Source: Massilia sp. Root133 (GTDB lineage Bacteria; Pseudomonadota; Gammaproteobacteria; Burkholderiales; Burkholderiaceae_D). Taken from it: a DNA stretch of 64,000 nucleotides. Below, in pieces: positions 46,429 through 55,446 of this stretch. The position numbers and the translations under genes are program-made. The notes beneath the pieces were generated by a model, which ran no database searches, was not told where the DNA came from, and was given only the letters and a program-made list of their open reading frames with translations. The stretch is taken from contig NZ_LMEW01000034.1 in NCBI RefSeq assembly GCF_001426525.1, positions 202,190 to 266,189 on the forward strand. Reading direction: 5' to 3'. The number at the start of each line of letters is the position of its first letter. Position 1 is the stretch's first letter.

Positions 46429-48087
46429 TCAGTCCAGCTTCGCGGCGTGCTCGCGCGTCGCGTGAAACTGCAGCTTCGGCCAGCGCTCCTGCGTGAGGCG
46501 CAGGTTGACGCCGGACGTGGCGAGATAGGCCAGGTTGCCGGCCGCGTCGTAGGCGACGTTGTGCGCCAGCTGCGTCTCGAAGTCGGACAGGGCCTTCTTG
46601 TCGTCGCTCGACACCCAGCGCGCGCTGCTGATGCTCGCGCCCTCGAACACGGCGTCGACGCCGTATTCGTTCAGCAGGCGGCTCGCGACGACCTCGAACT
46701 GCAGCACGCCGACGGCGCCGAGAATCAGATCGCTGCCCATCACCGGCTTGAACACCTGCACGGCACCCTCTTCGCCCAGCTGCTGCAAGCCTTTGTGCAG
46801 CTGCTTGGTCTTGAGCGGATTGCGGATGCGCACCGTGCGGAACAGCTCCGGCGCGAAGTACGGGATCCCGGTGAACGTCAGCAGCTCGCCTTCCGAGAAG
46901 CTGTCACCGATCTGCATGTTGCCGTGGTTCGGCAGGCCGATGATGTCGCCCGCGTAGGCCTCTTCGACCTGTTCGCGACTCGACGCCATGAACGTCACGA
47001 CGGACGACAGTTTCACTTCGCGGCCCAGGCGCAGGTGCTTGACCTTCATGCCCTTCTCGAAACGGCCGGAACACACGCGCAGGAACGCGATGCGGTCGCG
47101 ATGTGCCGGGTCCATGTTGGCCTGGATCTTGAAGACGAAACCCGAGAACGGCTGCTCGTCCGGCCGCACGGCGCGCACGGTCGCATCGCGGTCGCGCGGG
47201 CCCGGCGCCCATTCGACGAGGGCCGACAGGATCTCGCGCACGCCGAAGTTGTTGATGGCGGAGCCGAAGAACACGGGGGTCTGCACGCCGGACAGGAAGC
47301 GCTCCAGGTCGAACGGATGCGAGGCGCCGTGCACCAGCTCCACTTCCATCTTGAGCTGCTCCATCTCGAGCGGGAACATCTCGGTCAGGCGCGGGTTGTC
47401 GATGCCCTTGATGATCTCATAGGCGCCGTCGGCCTTCTCTTCGCCTGCCTTGAACAGCATGACTTCGTCGTTCAGCAGGTGGTACACGCCGCGGAAGTTC
47501 TTGCCCATGCCGATCGGCCAGGTCACCGGCGCGCATTCGATCTTCAGCACCGATTCCACTTCGTCGAGCAGCTCGAGCGGGTCGCGGGTTTCGCGGTCGA
47601 GCTTGTTCATGAAGGTGACGATCGGCGTGTCGCGCATGCGGCACACGTCCAGCAGCTTGATCGTCTGTTCTTCCACGCCCTTCGCGGCGTCGATCACCAT
47701 CAGCGCGGAGTCGACGGCCGTCAGCACGCGGTACGTGTCTTCCGAAAAGTCCTGGTGGCCCGGCGTGTCGAGCAGGTTGATGACGTGGTCGCGGAACTCG
47801 AACTGCATCACCGACGACGCGACCGAGATGCCGCGCTGCTTCTCGATGTCCATCCAGTCCGACGTCGCATGGCGGCCGCTCTTGCGGCCCTTGACGGTAC
47901 CGGCGAGCTGAATGGCGCCCGAGAACAGCAGCAGCTTTTCGGTCAGCGTCGTTTTACCGGCGTCGGGGTGGGAAATGATGCCGAAGGTGCGGCGGCGTGC
48001 GACTTCGCGCGCGATCGTGGCGGCGGGCTTGCCGGTTACCGCGGCGTCATGGATGTCGGTGGTGGTTGCGTCGATTTCGTTGGACAT
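46429..48087 (-). CDS. prfC: Peptide chain release factor 3
   Basis: GTPase that recycles RF1/RF2 from the ribosome. 552 aa. G1 SHPDAGKTTLTEKLL, G3 DTPGHQDFSEDTYR, G4 NKLDRETRDP, and RF3-specific GRKSGRHATSDWMDIEKQRGIS and WPIGMGKNFRGVY segments distinguish it from EF-G. It starts at ATG 48085-48087; a longer in-frame extension upstream is not protein-like. It stands alone between a small membrane gene and a divergent Crp-type regulator. Confidence 0.96.
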   Translation of the reverse strand: MSNEIDATTTDIHDAAVTGKPAATIAREVARRRTFGIISHPDAGKTTLTEKLLLFSGAIQLAGTVKGRKSGRHATSDWMDIEKQRGISVASSVMQFEFRDHVINLLDTPGHQDFSEDTYRVLTAVDSALMVIDAAKGVEEQTIKLLDVCRMRDTPIVTFMNKLDRETRDPLELLDEVESVLKIECAPVTWPIGMGKNFRGVYHLLNDEVMLFKAGEEKADGAYEIIKGIDNPRLTEMFPLEMEQLKMEVELVHGASHPFDLERFLSGVQTPVFFGSAINNFGVREILSALVEWAPGPRDRDATVRAVRPDEQPFSGFVFKIQANMDPAHRDRIAFLRVCSGRFEKGMKVKHLRLGREVKLSSVVTFMASSREQVEEAYAGDIIGLPNHGNMQIGDSFSEGELLTFTGIPYFAPELFRTVRIRNPLKTKQLHKGLQQLGEEGAVQVFKPVMGSDLILGAVGVLQFEVVASRLLNEYGVDAVFEGASISSARWVSSDDKKALSDFETQLAHNVAYDAAGNLAYLATSGVNLRLTQERWPKLQFHATREHAAKLD

Positions 48088-48508
48088 GGTCTCGCCCTGG
48101 GGCGCTTGCAAAACTCTCGATTTTACCGGGTCCAGCGTACCTTGTGTGAACCAATTCCCGGCGCACCGCACGCGTCCCATGTAGGAACAGTCGGGCGCGG
48201 ATTGTGATGAGGTGCAAGTTTAGCGGCCTCGACGGGCGTATGGATGTGGCCGGAATGGCAAAAAAGGGCGGCCATCGAAACGTTTTAATGCCGCCAAACC
48301 ATTGTCGAAGTTACAAAAAAAGCCCTCTACTGAAAGTTTCTCTCTAGTAGGACTGGGCTTACATAACATCATGCATAGAGCCTACATGGGGGCGACAGCT
48401 AGTCTTATGTTCGGCAAGAGACTATGGCATTAATGTACACACATCGCGATGAGGAAACCCATCCAAGCAATCGCCCCAGTGATGTATGTCAGAGATAACG
48501 AGGACAAA
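48088..48508. other. Regulatory spacer between prfC and the Crp-type regulator
   Basis: About 420 bases with no gene. Its centre is AT-richer and carries an inverted repeat: AAGCCC (48320-48325) with GGGCTT (48355-48360), and CTACT (48327-48331) with AGTAG (48346-48350), a stem with an asymmetric internal loop. Read on the minus strand it is followed by seven U and looks like a terminator; on the plus strand it lies in the leader of the regulator. No convincing promoter was found. Confidence 0.55.
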
Positions 48509-49324
48509 ATGAATAACGCCCAACTCGGTAACGCCGCCCAGAAAAAGGCGCAATCGGTGAATCAGATCCCCTCGACCAGCGAAGAAATCAAACTGGCCGC
48601 CCGCCCGGTTGTCAGCTACAGCGGCACCCAACAAAACGAGTTGCTCGCGGCCCTGCCGCGCCAAGACCTGGAAACCCTGTTCGAGCACCTGGAACTGGTT
48701 CCGCTGCCCTTCGGCAAGGAACTGTTCGAATACGGCAGCAAGCTGGAATACGTGTACTTCCCCACCACCGCCATCGTCTCCCTCCTGTACGTGATGGAAG
48801 ACGGCGCCACGACGGAAATCGCCGTGGTCGGCCATGAAGGCGCCGTCGGCGTGTCGCTGTTCATGGGCGAGCGCGCCACCTGCAGCGCCGTCGTCCAGAG
48901 CGCCGGCTACGGCTACCGCCTGAAGACCCAATTCCTGCGCGACGCCTTCAACAAGGGCGGCGCCCTGCCCCAGCTGCTGATGCGCTACACGAACGCGCTG
49001 TTCGCCCAGATGGCCCAGAACGCCGTCGGCGGCCGCCACAGCTCGATCGAACAGAAACTGTGCCGCTGGCTGCTGGACCGCTTGGACCGTTCGCCGAGCA
49101 ATGAATTGAAAGTTACCCAGGAACTCATCTCGATCATGCTGGGCGTGCGCCGCGAAAGCATCACCGCCGCCGCCGGCAAGCTGCAGGACGAAGGCCTGAT
49201 CCAGTACCGCCGCGGCAACATCACCGTGCTGAACCGCCAGGGCCTGGAAGACTACGCCGGCGAGTGCTACAAGGTCGCTAAAAGCGAGTATGACCGTTTG
49301 CTGATGGACGTGTCGCGCGCATGA
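48509..49324 (+). CDS. Crp/Fnr-family transcription regulator
   Basis: 271 aa. N-terminal cyclic-nucleotide-binding-type barrel (about 55-165: LELVPLPFGKELFEYG, YFPTTAIVSLLYVMEDGATTEIAVVGHEGAVG) and a C-terminal winged helix (LKVTQELISIMLGVRRESITAAAGKLQDEG, recognition helix RRESITAAAG). There are no N-terminal Cys cluster ligands as in Fnr, and the phosphate-binding cassette is not cAMP-like, so the effector is unknown. Start at ATG 48509 with GAGGA 5 bases upstream. The 3' end overlaps the convergent kinase gene by 47 bases. Confidence 0.88.
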   Translation: MNNAQLGNAAQKKAQSVNQIPSTSEEIKLAARPVVSYSGTQQNELLAALPRQDLETLFEHLELVPLPFGKELFEYGSKLEYVYFPTTAIVSLLYVMEDGATTEIAVVGHEGAVGVSLFMGERATCSAVVQSAGYGYRLKTQFLRDAFNKGGALPQLLMRYTNALFAQMAQNAVGGRHSSIEQKLCRWLLDRLDRSPSNELKVTQELISIMLGVRRESITAAAGKLQDEGLIQYRRGNITVLNRQGLEDYAGECYKVAKSEYDRLLMDVSRA

Positions 49325-50903
49325 GCGGCACCGTGTCCCGGCCCGACGTCGCCAGCGGCGACTGGGCCTGGGCGGCACGTAGATGATTGTGTAGTTGATG
49401 TTCGGCCAGGTCGGCCGCTTCCGCTGGCGCTTGACCCGCCCGATCTGCCGAAGGCGCCACGGCCAGCGCCGAGATATCCAGGGCACCGCCTGACGCGGTC
49501 CCGCCGGCGTCGGTCTCCCCTGGCGCCGTCACCGGAACGATGGCGTGCACCGAGGTCCCGATCCCGTTCACGCCGCGATCCACCCGCAACGTCCCTCCCA
49601 GCAGCAACGCCCGTTCGCGCATCCCCAGCAGGCCGTGCGATTTCGGACGGCGCATCGCGTCCGGCGGAATCCCGACGCCATCGTCGCTGACCTCGAGCGT
49701 GTACGCTTCGCCTTCGCGCGCCAGGTGCACGATGACGTGGCGCGCCTGGGCATACTTCGCGACATTGTTCAGCGACTCCTGCGCGATGCGGAACAGCGCG
49801 ATCGACTGCGCGGAACCGGCACTGTCGATGTCGCCCTCGATGAGCGCTTCGCAATCGACGCCCGTCGTGCGGCCGAAATCTTCGCAATAACTCTCCAGGG
49901 CGGCGGACAGGCCGAGGTTGTCGAGCAGGCTCGGACGCAGGTCTTCCACGATGCGGCGCTTCAGTTCGACCGTCTCGACGAGCACGCCACGGGCGCGGCC
50001 CAGCGTCTCCGCATGGTCCGGATGCGTGGTCCTGATTTGGTCCATGACCGACGCGAGGTGCATGCCGATGGCCGTCAGGTTGGCGCCCATCTCGTCGTGC
50101 AGTTCGCGCGCCAGCTTCGCCTTTTCTTCTTCCGACACGCGGATCAGGTGACGCGACAGCACGGACAACTGCTCCGTGCGTTCCGCGACGAGCGATTCCA
50201 GGTGGTCATTGGTTTGTTGCAGGGCCCGCTCGGCATTCAGGCGCGCGCGGAAGCTGCGGCGGATCAGGTTGTAGAACAGGACGAGGGTGACGAGTGCCGC
50301 CACGTTGATGCCGAGGCCGCGCAGCGCGGCCAGGCGGTAGCGGTCGTAGAAGACGGCGCTGCGCGCAGCCAGCGTTTCGTTCTGTTCGCCCGTCATGATC
50401 ACCACCTGCAGGCGGATCTCGTCCATATGGGTCTTGTCTTCCTGCGTCTGCGCGATGGCGACGATGTCGGAGAGGCCGCCGTGGCGGTAGACTTCCAGGC
50501 CCTGGTTCATCAGGTTGATGCGGCGGACGACGAGATTCTGCAGCTGGGTGAGGTTCTTCAGCTGGGAAGAATTGTCGGCCAGCAGCGTCTTGAGGCTGTC
50601 GAACTGGCCGTCCAGTTCACGCTCGGCCGTGCGCAGCGGGCCCAGATAGGTATCGGAACCGGACAGGTAATAGCCGCGCAGACCGCTTTCCGCATCGGTC
50701 ACGAGCAGGTTCAGGTACTGCAGTTTGGCCGTCACACGATCGGCCTGCGCCTGACGCGCGTTGGCAGTCTTGAGCCCGTCCAGGTTACGGACCAGGCTTA
50801 CGCCGTTGAGAACCAGGATCAGAACGCACACGACACACAGCAGGGTCTGGTACAACGGAAGGCTGCGAACCGGCCTGAACTTGGGGTCGGTGGTGAAAAA
50901 CAT
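49278..50903 (-). CDS. CHASE3-type sensor histidine kinase, NarL/DegS class
   Basis: 541 aa. TM1 about 14-36 and a periplasmic CHASE3 domain (NLDGLKTANARQAQADRV, LVTDAESGLRGYYLSG). TM2 is near 195-217, a coiled coil follows, and then HisKA_3 with the phospho-His in KLARELHDEMGANLTAIG. HATPase has RIAQESLNNVAKYAQA, SDDGVGIP and GLLGMRERA. The C-terminal 75 residues are Ala/Pro-rich and disordered. The response regulator gene is 203 bases upstream on the same strand, so the two form a NarL-type two-component system. Start ATG 50901-50903, with AAAGGA upstream. Confidence 0.9.
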   Translation of the reverse strand: MFFTTDPKFRPVRSLPLYQTLLCVVCVLILVLNGVSLVRNLDGLKTANARQAQADRVTAKLQYLNLLVTDAESGLRGYYLSGSDTYLGPLRTAERELDGQFDSLKTLLADNSSQLKNLTQLQNLVVRRINLMNQGLEVYRHGGLSDIVAIAQTQEDKTHMDEIRLQVVIMTGEQNETLAARSAVFYDRYRLAALRGLGINVAALVTLVLFYNLIRRSFRARLNAERALQQTNDHLESLVAERTEQLSVLSRHLIRVSEEEKAKLARELHDEMGANLTAIGMHLASVMDQIRTTHPDHAETLGRARGVLVETVELKRRIVEDLRPSLLDNLGLSAALESYCEDFGRTTGVDCEALIEGDIDSAGSAQSIALFRIAQESLNNVAKYAQARHVIVHLAREGEAYTLEVSDDGVGIPPDAMRRPKSHGLLGMRERALLLGGTLRVDRGVNGIGTSVHAIVPVTAPGETDAGGTASGGALDISALAVAPSADRAGQAPAEAADLAEHQLHNHLRAAQAQSPLATSGRDTVPLMRATRPSANGHTRF

Positions 50904-51019
50904 CCTCGGTCGTTCCTTTCGCGCAGCTTGGCCTGTCCGAGTCATTATAGACCGGGAAAAGTTGCCATGGAGCTCGATTAGGCGTGCGGACGAAGAAATG
51001 TGGCGCGATGACGACGCGC

Positions 51020-51048
51020 AATTAACAATTCTGCATAGCAAATGACAA
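51020..51048 (-). promoter_or_regulatory. Promoter-like pair before the CHASE3 kinase
   Basis: Minus strand TTGTCA (51043-51048), 17-base spacer, TTAATT (51020-51025), about 115 bases before the kinase start. A perfect TATAAT also lies nearer (50944-50949) but without a good -35. Either could drive the kinase separately from the regulator gene. Confidence 0.45.
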
Positions 51049-51106
51049 AATGCTAAAACAGTTGCGGGCCGAAAGACCGGGAATCCCTTCTTTCGGCCTA
51101 CCCTGC

Positions 51107-51739
51107 TCAGTCGAGCAGGTTGTTCTTCATGGCGTAGTACGTCAGGTCGCTGTTCGACTGCAGACCCATCTTTTCCATGATGCGAGTACGGTAAGTCGAG
51201 ACCGTCTTGATCGACAGCGACAGCGCATTGCCGATGTCGGACACGGTCGCGCCCTTGGCCAGGCGGAGGAACACCTGAAATTCACGGTCCGACAATTCCG
51301 TATGCAGCGCGGTGTTCGGATCGCGATCGAAACTCTGGGCCAGCAATTCGCCGACCTGCGAGCTGACGTAGCGGCGCCCCTGGTACACGGTACGGACGGC
51401 CGTCTTGAGTTCGTCCGCGTCGCATTCCTTGTTCAGGTACCCGTTGGCACCCATCTTGAACAGGTTCAGCGCATACTGCTGGGCAGGATAGCCGGACAGG
51501 ATCAGGACCGGCAGATTGGGCTGGCCCTGTCGAATGGTGCGCAGGATATCGATGCCGCTCTGGTCCGGCATGGCGATATCCAGCAACAGCACGTCGCAGA
51601 TCTCGCGGCGTGCGATGTCGAGGGCCTCGCGTCCCGTCGCGCCTTCGGCCACGACTTCGAACTCGCCCGACGACGAAAAAATCTGTTTGAAACCTGCTCG
51701 AACTATCTGGTGATCGTCACAAATGGCAACGCGTATCAT
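51107..51739 (-). CDS. NarL/FixJ-family response regulator
   Basis: 210 aa. Receiver domain with CDDHQIVRAG, phospho-Asp in LLLDIAMPDQSG, LSGYPAQQYAL and Lys in GYLNKECDADEL; LuxR-type HTH at about 145-205 (LSDREFQVFLRLAKGATVSDI, LSIKTVSTYRTRIMEKM). AAGGGAAG precedes the ATG at 51737-51739. It is paired with the CHASE3 kinase downstream. Its sequence resembles the UvrY/GacA-like group, but the targets are unknown. Confidence 0.92.
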   Translation of the reverse strand: MIRVAICDDHQIVRAGFKQIFSSSGEFEVVAEGATGREALDIARREICDVLLLDIAMPDQSGIDILRTIRQGQPNLPVLILSGYPAQQYALNLFKMGANGYLNKECDADELKTAVRTVYQGRRYVSSQVGELLAQSFDRDPNTALHTELSDREFQVFLRLAKGATVSDIGNALSLSIKTVSTYRTRIMEKMGLQSNSDLTYYAMKNNLLD

Positions 51740-51918
51740 TGTCTTCCCTTAAGTTTTCCCGATACAGGAAAGAGCCGAGGCTGGCCCCTCACGCCTCCGG
51801 TCAGGTCATGCGTTTGAGTCAGCAAACTGCAAGTGACATTTTAGCACCTCCGGGGTGCAGAACAACAGGCGCGCACGCCTGAGCTGGCTGCGTCGGCCGT
51901 TGCGCCCTCGGCGGGGCT

Positions 51919-52326
51919 TCAGGCTGCCGGCGAACCGTGCTTGAGCAGTGCGAGAATTGCGTGCAGCTCGGCACGCAATGCTTCCGGTTCGATGGTCGGC
52001 ATGGCCGGTGGTGGTGGCGTTTCCGGCAACGCGTCGACGTCGTGCTGGCCGCGCCCATCGAGGCGGTTGCGTGCCCCGCTGATGGTAAAGCCCTGCTCGT
52101 ACAGCAGTTCGCGTATACGCCGGATCAACAGCACTTCGTGATGCTGGTAATAACGGCGATTTCCGCGGCGTTTGACCGGTTTAAGCTGAGTAAATTCCTG
52201 CTCCCAGTAGCGGAGCACATGCGGCTTGACCCCGCACAATTCGCTGACTTCGCCAATCGTGAAATAGCGCTTCGCCGGGATCGGCGGCAGCACGGTCGGT
52301 TCCATCTTGTTCGGTCGGTCGTTCAT
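51919..52326 (-). CDS. MerR-family transcription regulator
   Basis: 135 aa. Winged HTH at residues about 20-88: RYFTIGEVSELCGVKPHVLRY, WEQEFTQLKPVKRRGNRRYY, followed by LIRRIRELLYEQGFTISGARNRL. The C-terminal part is short, Pro-rich and lacks metal-binding Cys. This gene commonly sits just after ihfA in betaproteobacteria, and here starts 24 bases after the ihfA stop. Regulated genes are unknown. A CAGGCG/CGCCTG hairpin 38 bases downstream (51866-51881) may help termination. Confidence 0.88.
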   Translation of the reverse strand: MNDRPNKMEPTVLPPIPAKRYFTIGEVSELCGVKPHVLRYWEQEFTQLKPVKRRGNRRYYQHHEVLLIRRIRELLYEQGFTISGARNRLDGRGQHDVDALPETPPPPAMPTIEPEALRAELHAILALLKHGSPAA

Positions 52327-52350
52327 CGCTCACAAGCCGTGTCGGCTTTA

Positions 52351-52746
52351 TCAGGCTGCACGCGCCAGGGAAGGATGGTCGGGGCCGTCGGGGCTGTCCG
52401 GATTGCGCGGGCTGCCCGGATTGGCCTCTTCGACCATCGCCTTCAGCTTCTGGCTGGCGTGAAACGTCACGACGCGGCGCGCCGTGATGGGGATTTCTTC
52501 CCCGGTTTTCGGATTGCGGCCGGGCCGCTGCGGCTTGTCGCGCAACTGGAAGTTGCCGAAGCCGGACAGCTTGACCGCCTCGCCGCGCTCGAGCGCATTG
52601 CGGATCTCGTCGAAGAACGTCTCGACCATGTCCTTGGCCTCGCGTTTGTTCAGACCGACCTGCTCGAACAGCAGTTCGGCCAGCTCCGCCTTGGTCAGGG
52701 TCGGCAACTCCTTTTCCGCTTCCTTCCGTACCCGGGCCACCAGCAT
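52351..52746 (-). CDS. ihfA: Integration host factor alpha subunit
   Basis: DNA-bending protein, half of the IHF heterodimer. The core LTKAELAELLFEQVGLNKREA, KLSGFGNFQLRDKPQRPGRNP and ARRVVTFHASQKLK is nearly invariant for IHF-alpha, including the DNA-intercalating Pro region RNPKTGEE. It has an 18-residue polar C-terminal tail beyond the core. The start is uncertain. ATG 52744-52746 gives 131 aa with a 14-residue N-terminal extension. The frame stays protein-like further up (DVDSAVLQEALAADLHRA) to an ATT at 52810-52812, which has AGGG 6 bases upstream. It lies downstream of pheT with a structured repeat between them. Confidence 0.95.
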   Translation of the reverse strand: MLVARVRKEAEKELPTLTKAELAELLFEQVGLNKREAKDMVETFFDEIRNALERGEAVKLSGFGNFQLRDKPQRPGRNPKTGEEIPITARRVVTFHASQKLKAMVEEANPGSPRNPDSPDGPDHPSLARAA

Positions 52747-52850
52747 CGCACGATGCAGGTCGGCGGCCAGCGCTTCCTGGAGCACGGCGGAATCAACGTC
52801 GTTGTTGTTAATTTTAAGCCCTACCTTCAGTTCTGGATGTTTGGTGGGGG

Positions 52851-52965
52851 CTCGATCAACCTGCTGCGCGTTGCAGTGACGGCCTGCGATGCTCGCCGTA
52901 CCGTAAGTACGGCTGCGCTTCTCGACCACCATTGCTGCCGCGCGCGACGGTTGCTCGATACCCCT
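52851..52965. repeat. Structured dispersed repeat, copy 2 (pheT-ihfA spacer)
   Basis: Shares blocks with the element at 44176-44313 in the same order: CTGCGCGTTGCAGT, CCTGCGATGCTC, a CCGTAC...GTACGG stem (loop CGTAA here) and GGCTGCGCTTCTCG. The flanks can pair imperfectly (CTCGATCAACC with GGTTGCTCGAT). It lengthens the pheT-ihfA spacer to about 170-240 bases. It shows no coding signal. Confidence 0.65.
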
Positions 52966-52986
52966 TCGAGGCACGTAGCCTTCTTT

Positions 52987-55413
52987 TTAACCGCGCAGTT
53001 TTGCGCCGTGTTTTTGTTGCGCCGCAGATGCCAGCGCGGCCATGATGGCCTCGACCGCATCGTCCTGCAGCGTCGATTGAGTATCTTGCAAGCCAAAGCG
53101 GAAAGCAAGACTTTTTTCATCTTGTTCCAAACCTTTGCCGCGGTATTCATCAAATAAAACAACGGCTTGCACGAGTTTGCCGAGCGCGTTCGACGCCAGT
53201 TCCGACTGGAAAGCGTCGAGCAGCGCCTGGGCCGGCACGTCCTGTTTCACCACCAGTGCGAGGTCGCGCGTGGCGCCCGGGAACTTGGAAATCTCGGCGT
53301 AGCGCGGCACGTCGCGCGCGCGCAGCGCGTCGGCATCCACCTCGAACAGCACCGGGGCCTGCGGCAGGTCGTACTTCTGCAGCCAGCGCGGATGCAGCTC
53401 GCCGATGACGCCGACGACCTTGCCGTCCACTTCCACCGTGGCCGAGCGGCCCGGGTGCAGCGCCGGGTGTTCGGTCTTGCTGAAACGTACGGCGCGCGGT
53501 GCGAACAGCGCTTCCAGGTCGCCCTTGACGTCGAAGTAATCGACGGCACGGGTCGGCTGGCCCCACTGCTCGTCCGCGGCCGGGCCGTAGGCGATGGCGG
53601 CGACGCGCTTGGGCTGGTCGAAGCCGGCGACGGCCAGCGGACCGTCCTGCGCGTCCGCATTGCGCAGGAACACGCCACCCACTTCGAACACGCGCACGCG
53701 GCCGGCCTTGCGGTTCAGGTTGTAGCGCACGTTGGCGACGAGGCTGCCGATCAGCGATGAACGCATCACGCTCAGCTGGCTGGCGATCGGGTTCTGCAGG
53801 CGGATCGGGTCGGTATTGTTCGCGAAATCCGTTTCCCACTGCTGCTCGACGAAGCTCATGTTCACGACTTCCTGGTAACCCAGGTCGGCCAGTTCGTGGC
53901 GGATCGCAAACAGCGAGCGGGTGTCTTCCGGCTCGATCAGCATCGCCGACGGGGCCACCGGCGGCAGCGTGGGAATGTTTTCGAAGCCATACACGCGCGC
54001 GACTTCCTCGATCAGGTCTTCCTCGATCTCGATGTCGAAACGGTACGACGGCGCCGTCACGTGGAAGAGACCCTCCTCGCGCTCGAACGGCAGGTGCAGG
54101 CGCGTGAAGATGTCGGCGACCATGTCGTCCGTGACGGGCACGCCGATGACCTTCGCGGCGCGCGCGGTACGCAGGGTGACCGGCTTGCGCTGCGGGACGT
54201 TCGGCGCCTGGTCGTCGATCGGGCCGACTTTCGTCTCGCCCGTGCCGCAGATCTCCACGATCAGCGACGTGATGCGCTCGATGTGCTCGACGGTCGTCGC
54301 GTAGTCGACGCCGCGCTCGAAGCGGTGCGCGGCATCCGTCGAGAAGTTGTAGCGGCGCGCGCGGCCCTGGATGGCGTTCGGCCACCAGAACGCGGCTTCC
54401 AGGTAGATGTTGGTCGTGTCCAGGGTGACGGCCGTGGAATCGCCCCCCATGATGCCGGCCAGCGACTCGATCTCCTTCTCGTCGGAGATCACGCCGACCC
54501 ACTCGTCGACCTCGACCGTGTTGCCGTTCAGGAGCTTCAGCGATTCGCCCTTGCGGCCCCAGCGCACGTCCATGCCGCCGTGGATCTTGTCCAGGTCAAA
54601 CACGTGCGACGGACGGCCCACTTCCAGCATGACGTAGTTCGAGATGTCGACGAGCGCCGACACCGAACGCTGGCCACTGCGCTCGAGGCGGCGCTTCATC
54701 CATTCCGGCGTCGCCGCTTTCGCGTTCAGGCCGCGGATGACGCGGCCGGAGAAACGGCCGCACAGATCCGGCGCCGAAATCTTCACCGGCAGCTTTTCAT
54801 CCGTATTCACGACGGCCGGACGGAACGCCGGCAGCGCCAGCGGCACGCCGGTCAGCGCCGACACTTCGCGCGCCACGCCCAGCACGGACAGGCAGTCCGC
54901 CTTGTTCGGCGTGAGCTTGATCGTGAATTTCAGGTCGTTCAGGGCCAGGTAGTCGCGGATGTTCTGGCCGACGGGCGCGTCTTCCGGCAACTCCATCAGG
55001 CCGCTGCTCTCTTCCGAGAGCTTCAGTTCTTTCGCCGAGCACATCATGCCCTGCGATTCCACGCCGCGCAGCTTGCCGACCTTGATTTCGAACGGCTTGC
55101 CGTCCGGACCCGGCGGCAGTACGGCGCCGGCCATCGCGCAGATGGCCTTCATGCCCGCGCGCACGTTCGGCGCGCCGCAGACGATGTTCAGCAGGGTGCC
55201 GGTGCCGACGTCGACCTGGCACACGTTCAGGCGGTCCGCGTTCGGGTGCTTGGCGACTTCCTTGACTTCCGCCACGACGACGTTCGAGAACGGCGGCGCG
55301 ACCGGTTCGACCTCTTCCACTTCGAGGCCGGACATCGTGAGCAGGTGCGCGAGTTCGTCCGAATTGATCTTCGGATCGACCATGGAACGGAGCCAGTTTT
55401 CAGAGAATTGCAT
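52987..55413 (-). CDS. pheT: Phenylalanine-tRNA ligase beta subunit
   Basis: 808 aa, normal length. The N-terminal tRNA-binding (EMAP-like) domain includes VVAEVKEVAKHPNADRLNVCQV. B3/B4 editing region, B5 domain, catalytic-like core (DIEIEEDLIEEVARVYGFENIP), and C-terminal FDX-ACB anticodon-binding domain (FPGATRDLALVV ... KSLAFRFGLQDTQSTL). It starts at ATG 55411-55413, 33 bases after the pheS stop. Together with pheS it forms the alpha2beta2 enzyme. Confidence 0.97.
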   Translation of the reverse strand: MQFSENWLRSMVDPKINSDELAHLLTMSGLEVEEVEPVAPPFSNVVVAEVKEVAKHPNADRLNVCQVDVGTGTLLNIVCGAPNVRAGMKAICAMAGAVLPPGPDGKPFEIKVGKLRGVESQGMMCSAKELKLSEESSGLMELPEDAPVGQNIRDYLALNDLKFTIKLTPNKADCLSVLGVAREVSALTGVPLALPAFRPAVVNTDEKLPVKISAPDLCGRFSGRVIRGLNAKAATPEWMKRRLERSGQRSVSALVDISNYVMLEVGRPSHVFDLDKIHGGMDVRWGRKGESLKLLNGNTVEVDEWVGVISDEKEIESLAGIMGGDSTAVTLDTTNIYLEAAFWWPNAIQGRARRYNFSTDAAHRFERGVDYATTVEHIERITSLIVEICGTGETKVGPIDDQAPNVPQRKPVTLRTARAAKVIGVPVTDDMVADIFTRLHLPFEREEGLFHVTAPSYRFDIEIEEDLIEEVARVYGFENIPTLPPVAPSAMLIEPEDTRSLFAIRHELADLGYQEVVNMSFVEQQWETDFANNTDPIRLQNPIASQLSVMRSSLIGSLVANVRYNLNRKAGRVRVFEVGGVFLRNADAQDGPLAVAGFDQPKRVAAIAYGPAADEQWGQPTRAVDYFDVKGDLEALFAPRAVRFSKTEHPALHPGRSATVEVDGKVVGVIGELHPRWLQKYDLPQAPVLFEVDADALRARDVPRYAEISKFPGATRDLALVVKQDVPAQALLDAFQSELASNALGKLVQAVVLFDEYRGKGLEQDEKSLAFRFGLQDTQSTLQDDAVEAIMAALASAAQQKHGAKLRG

Positions 55414-55446
55414 ATTCGTTTGCCTTGGTATTGATCGGACGTGTTC

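Noticed and set aside
51740..51918. A tRNA-Pro gene sometimes found next to merR in betaproteobacteria
   Set aside because: No cloverleaf could be folded here; only small hairpins (CAGGCG/CGCCTG and GCACC/GGTGC) are present.
52866..52974. Upstream extension of ihfA to a GTG at 52974 or ATG at 52932
   Set aside because: The extension would be translated from the dispersed repeat element and is not protein-like; IHF-alpha never has such an N-terminus in the family as I know it.
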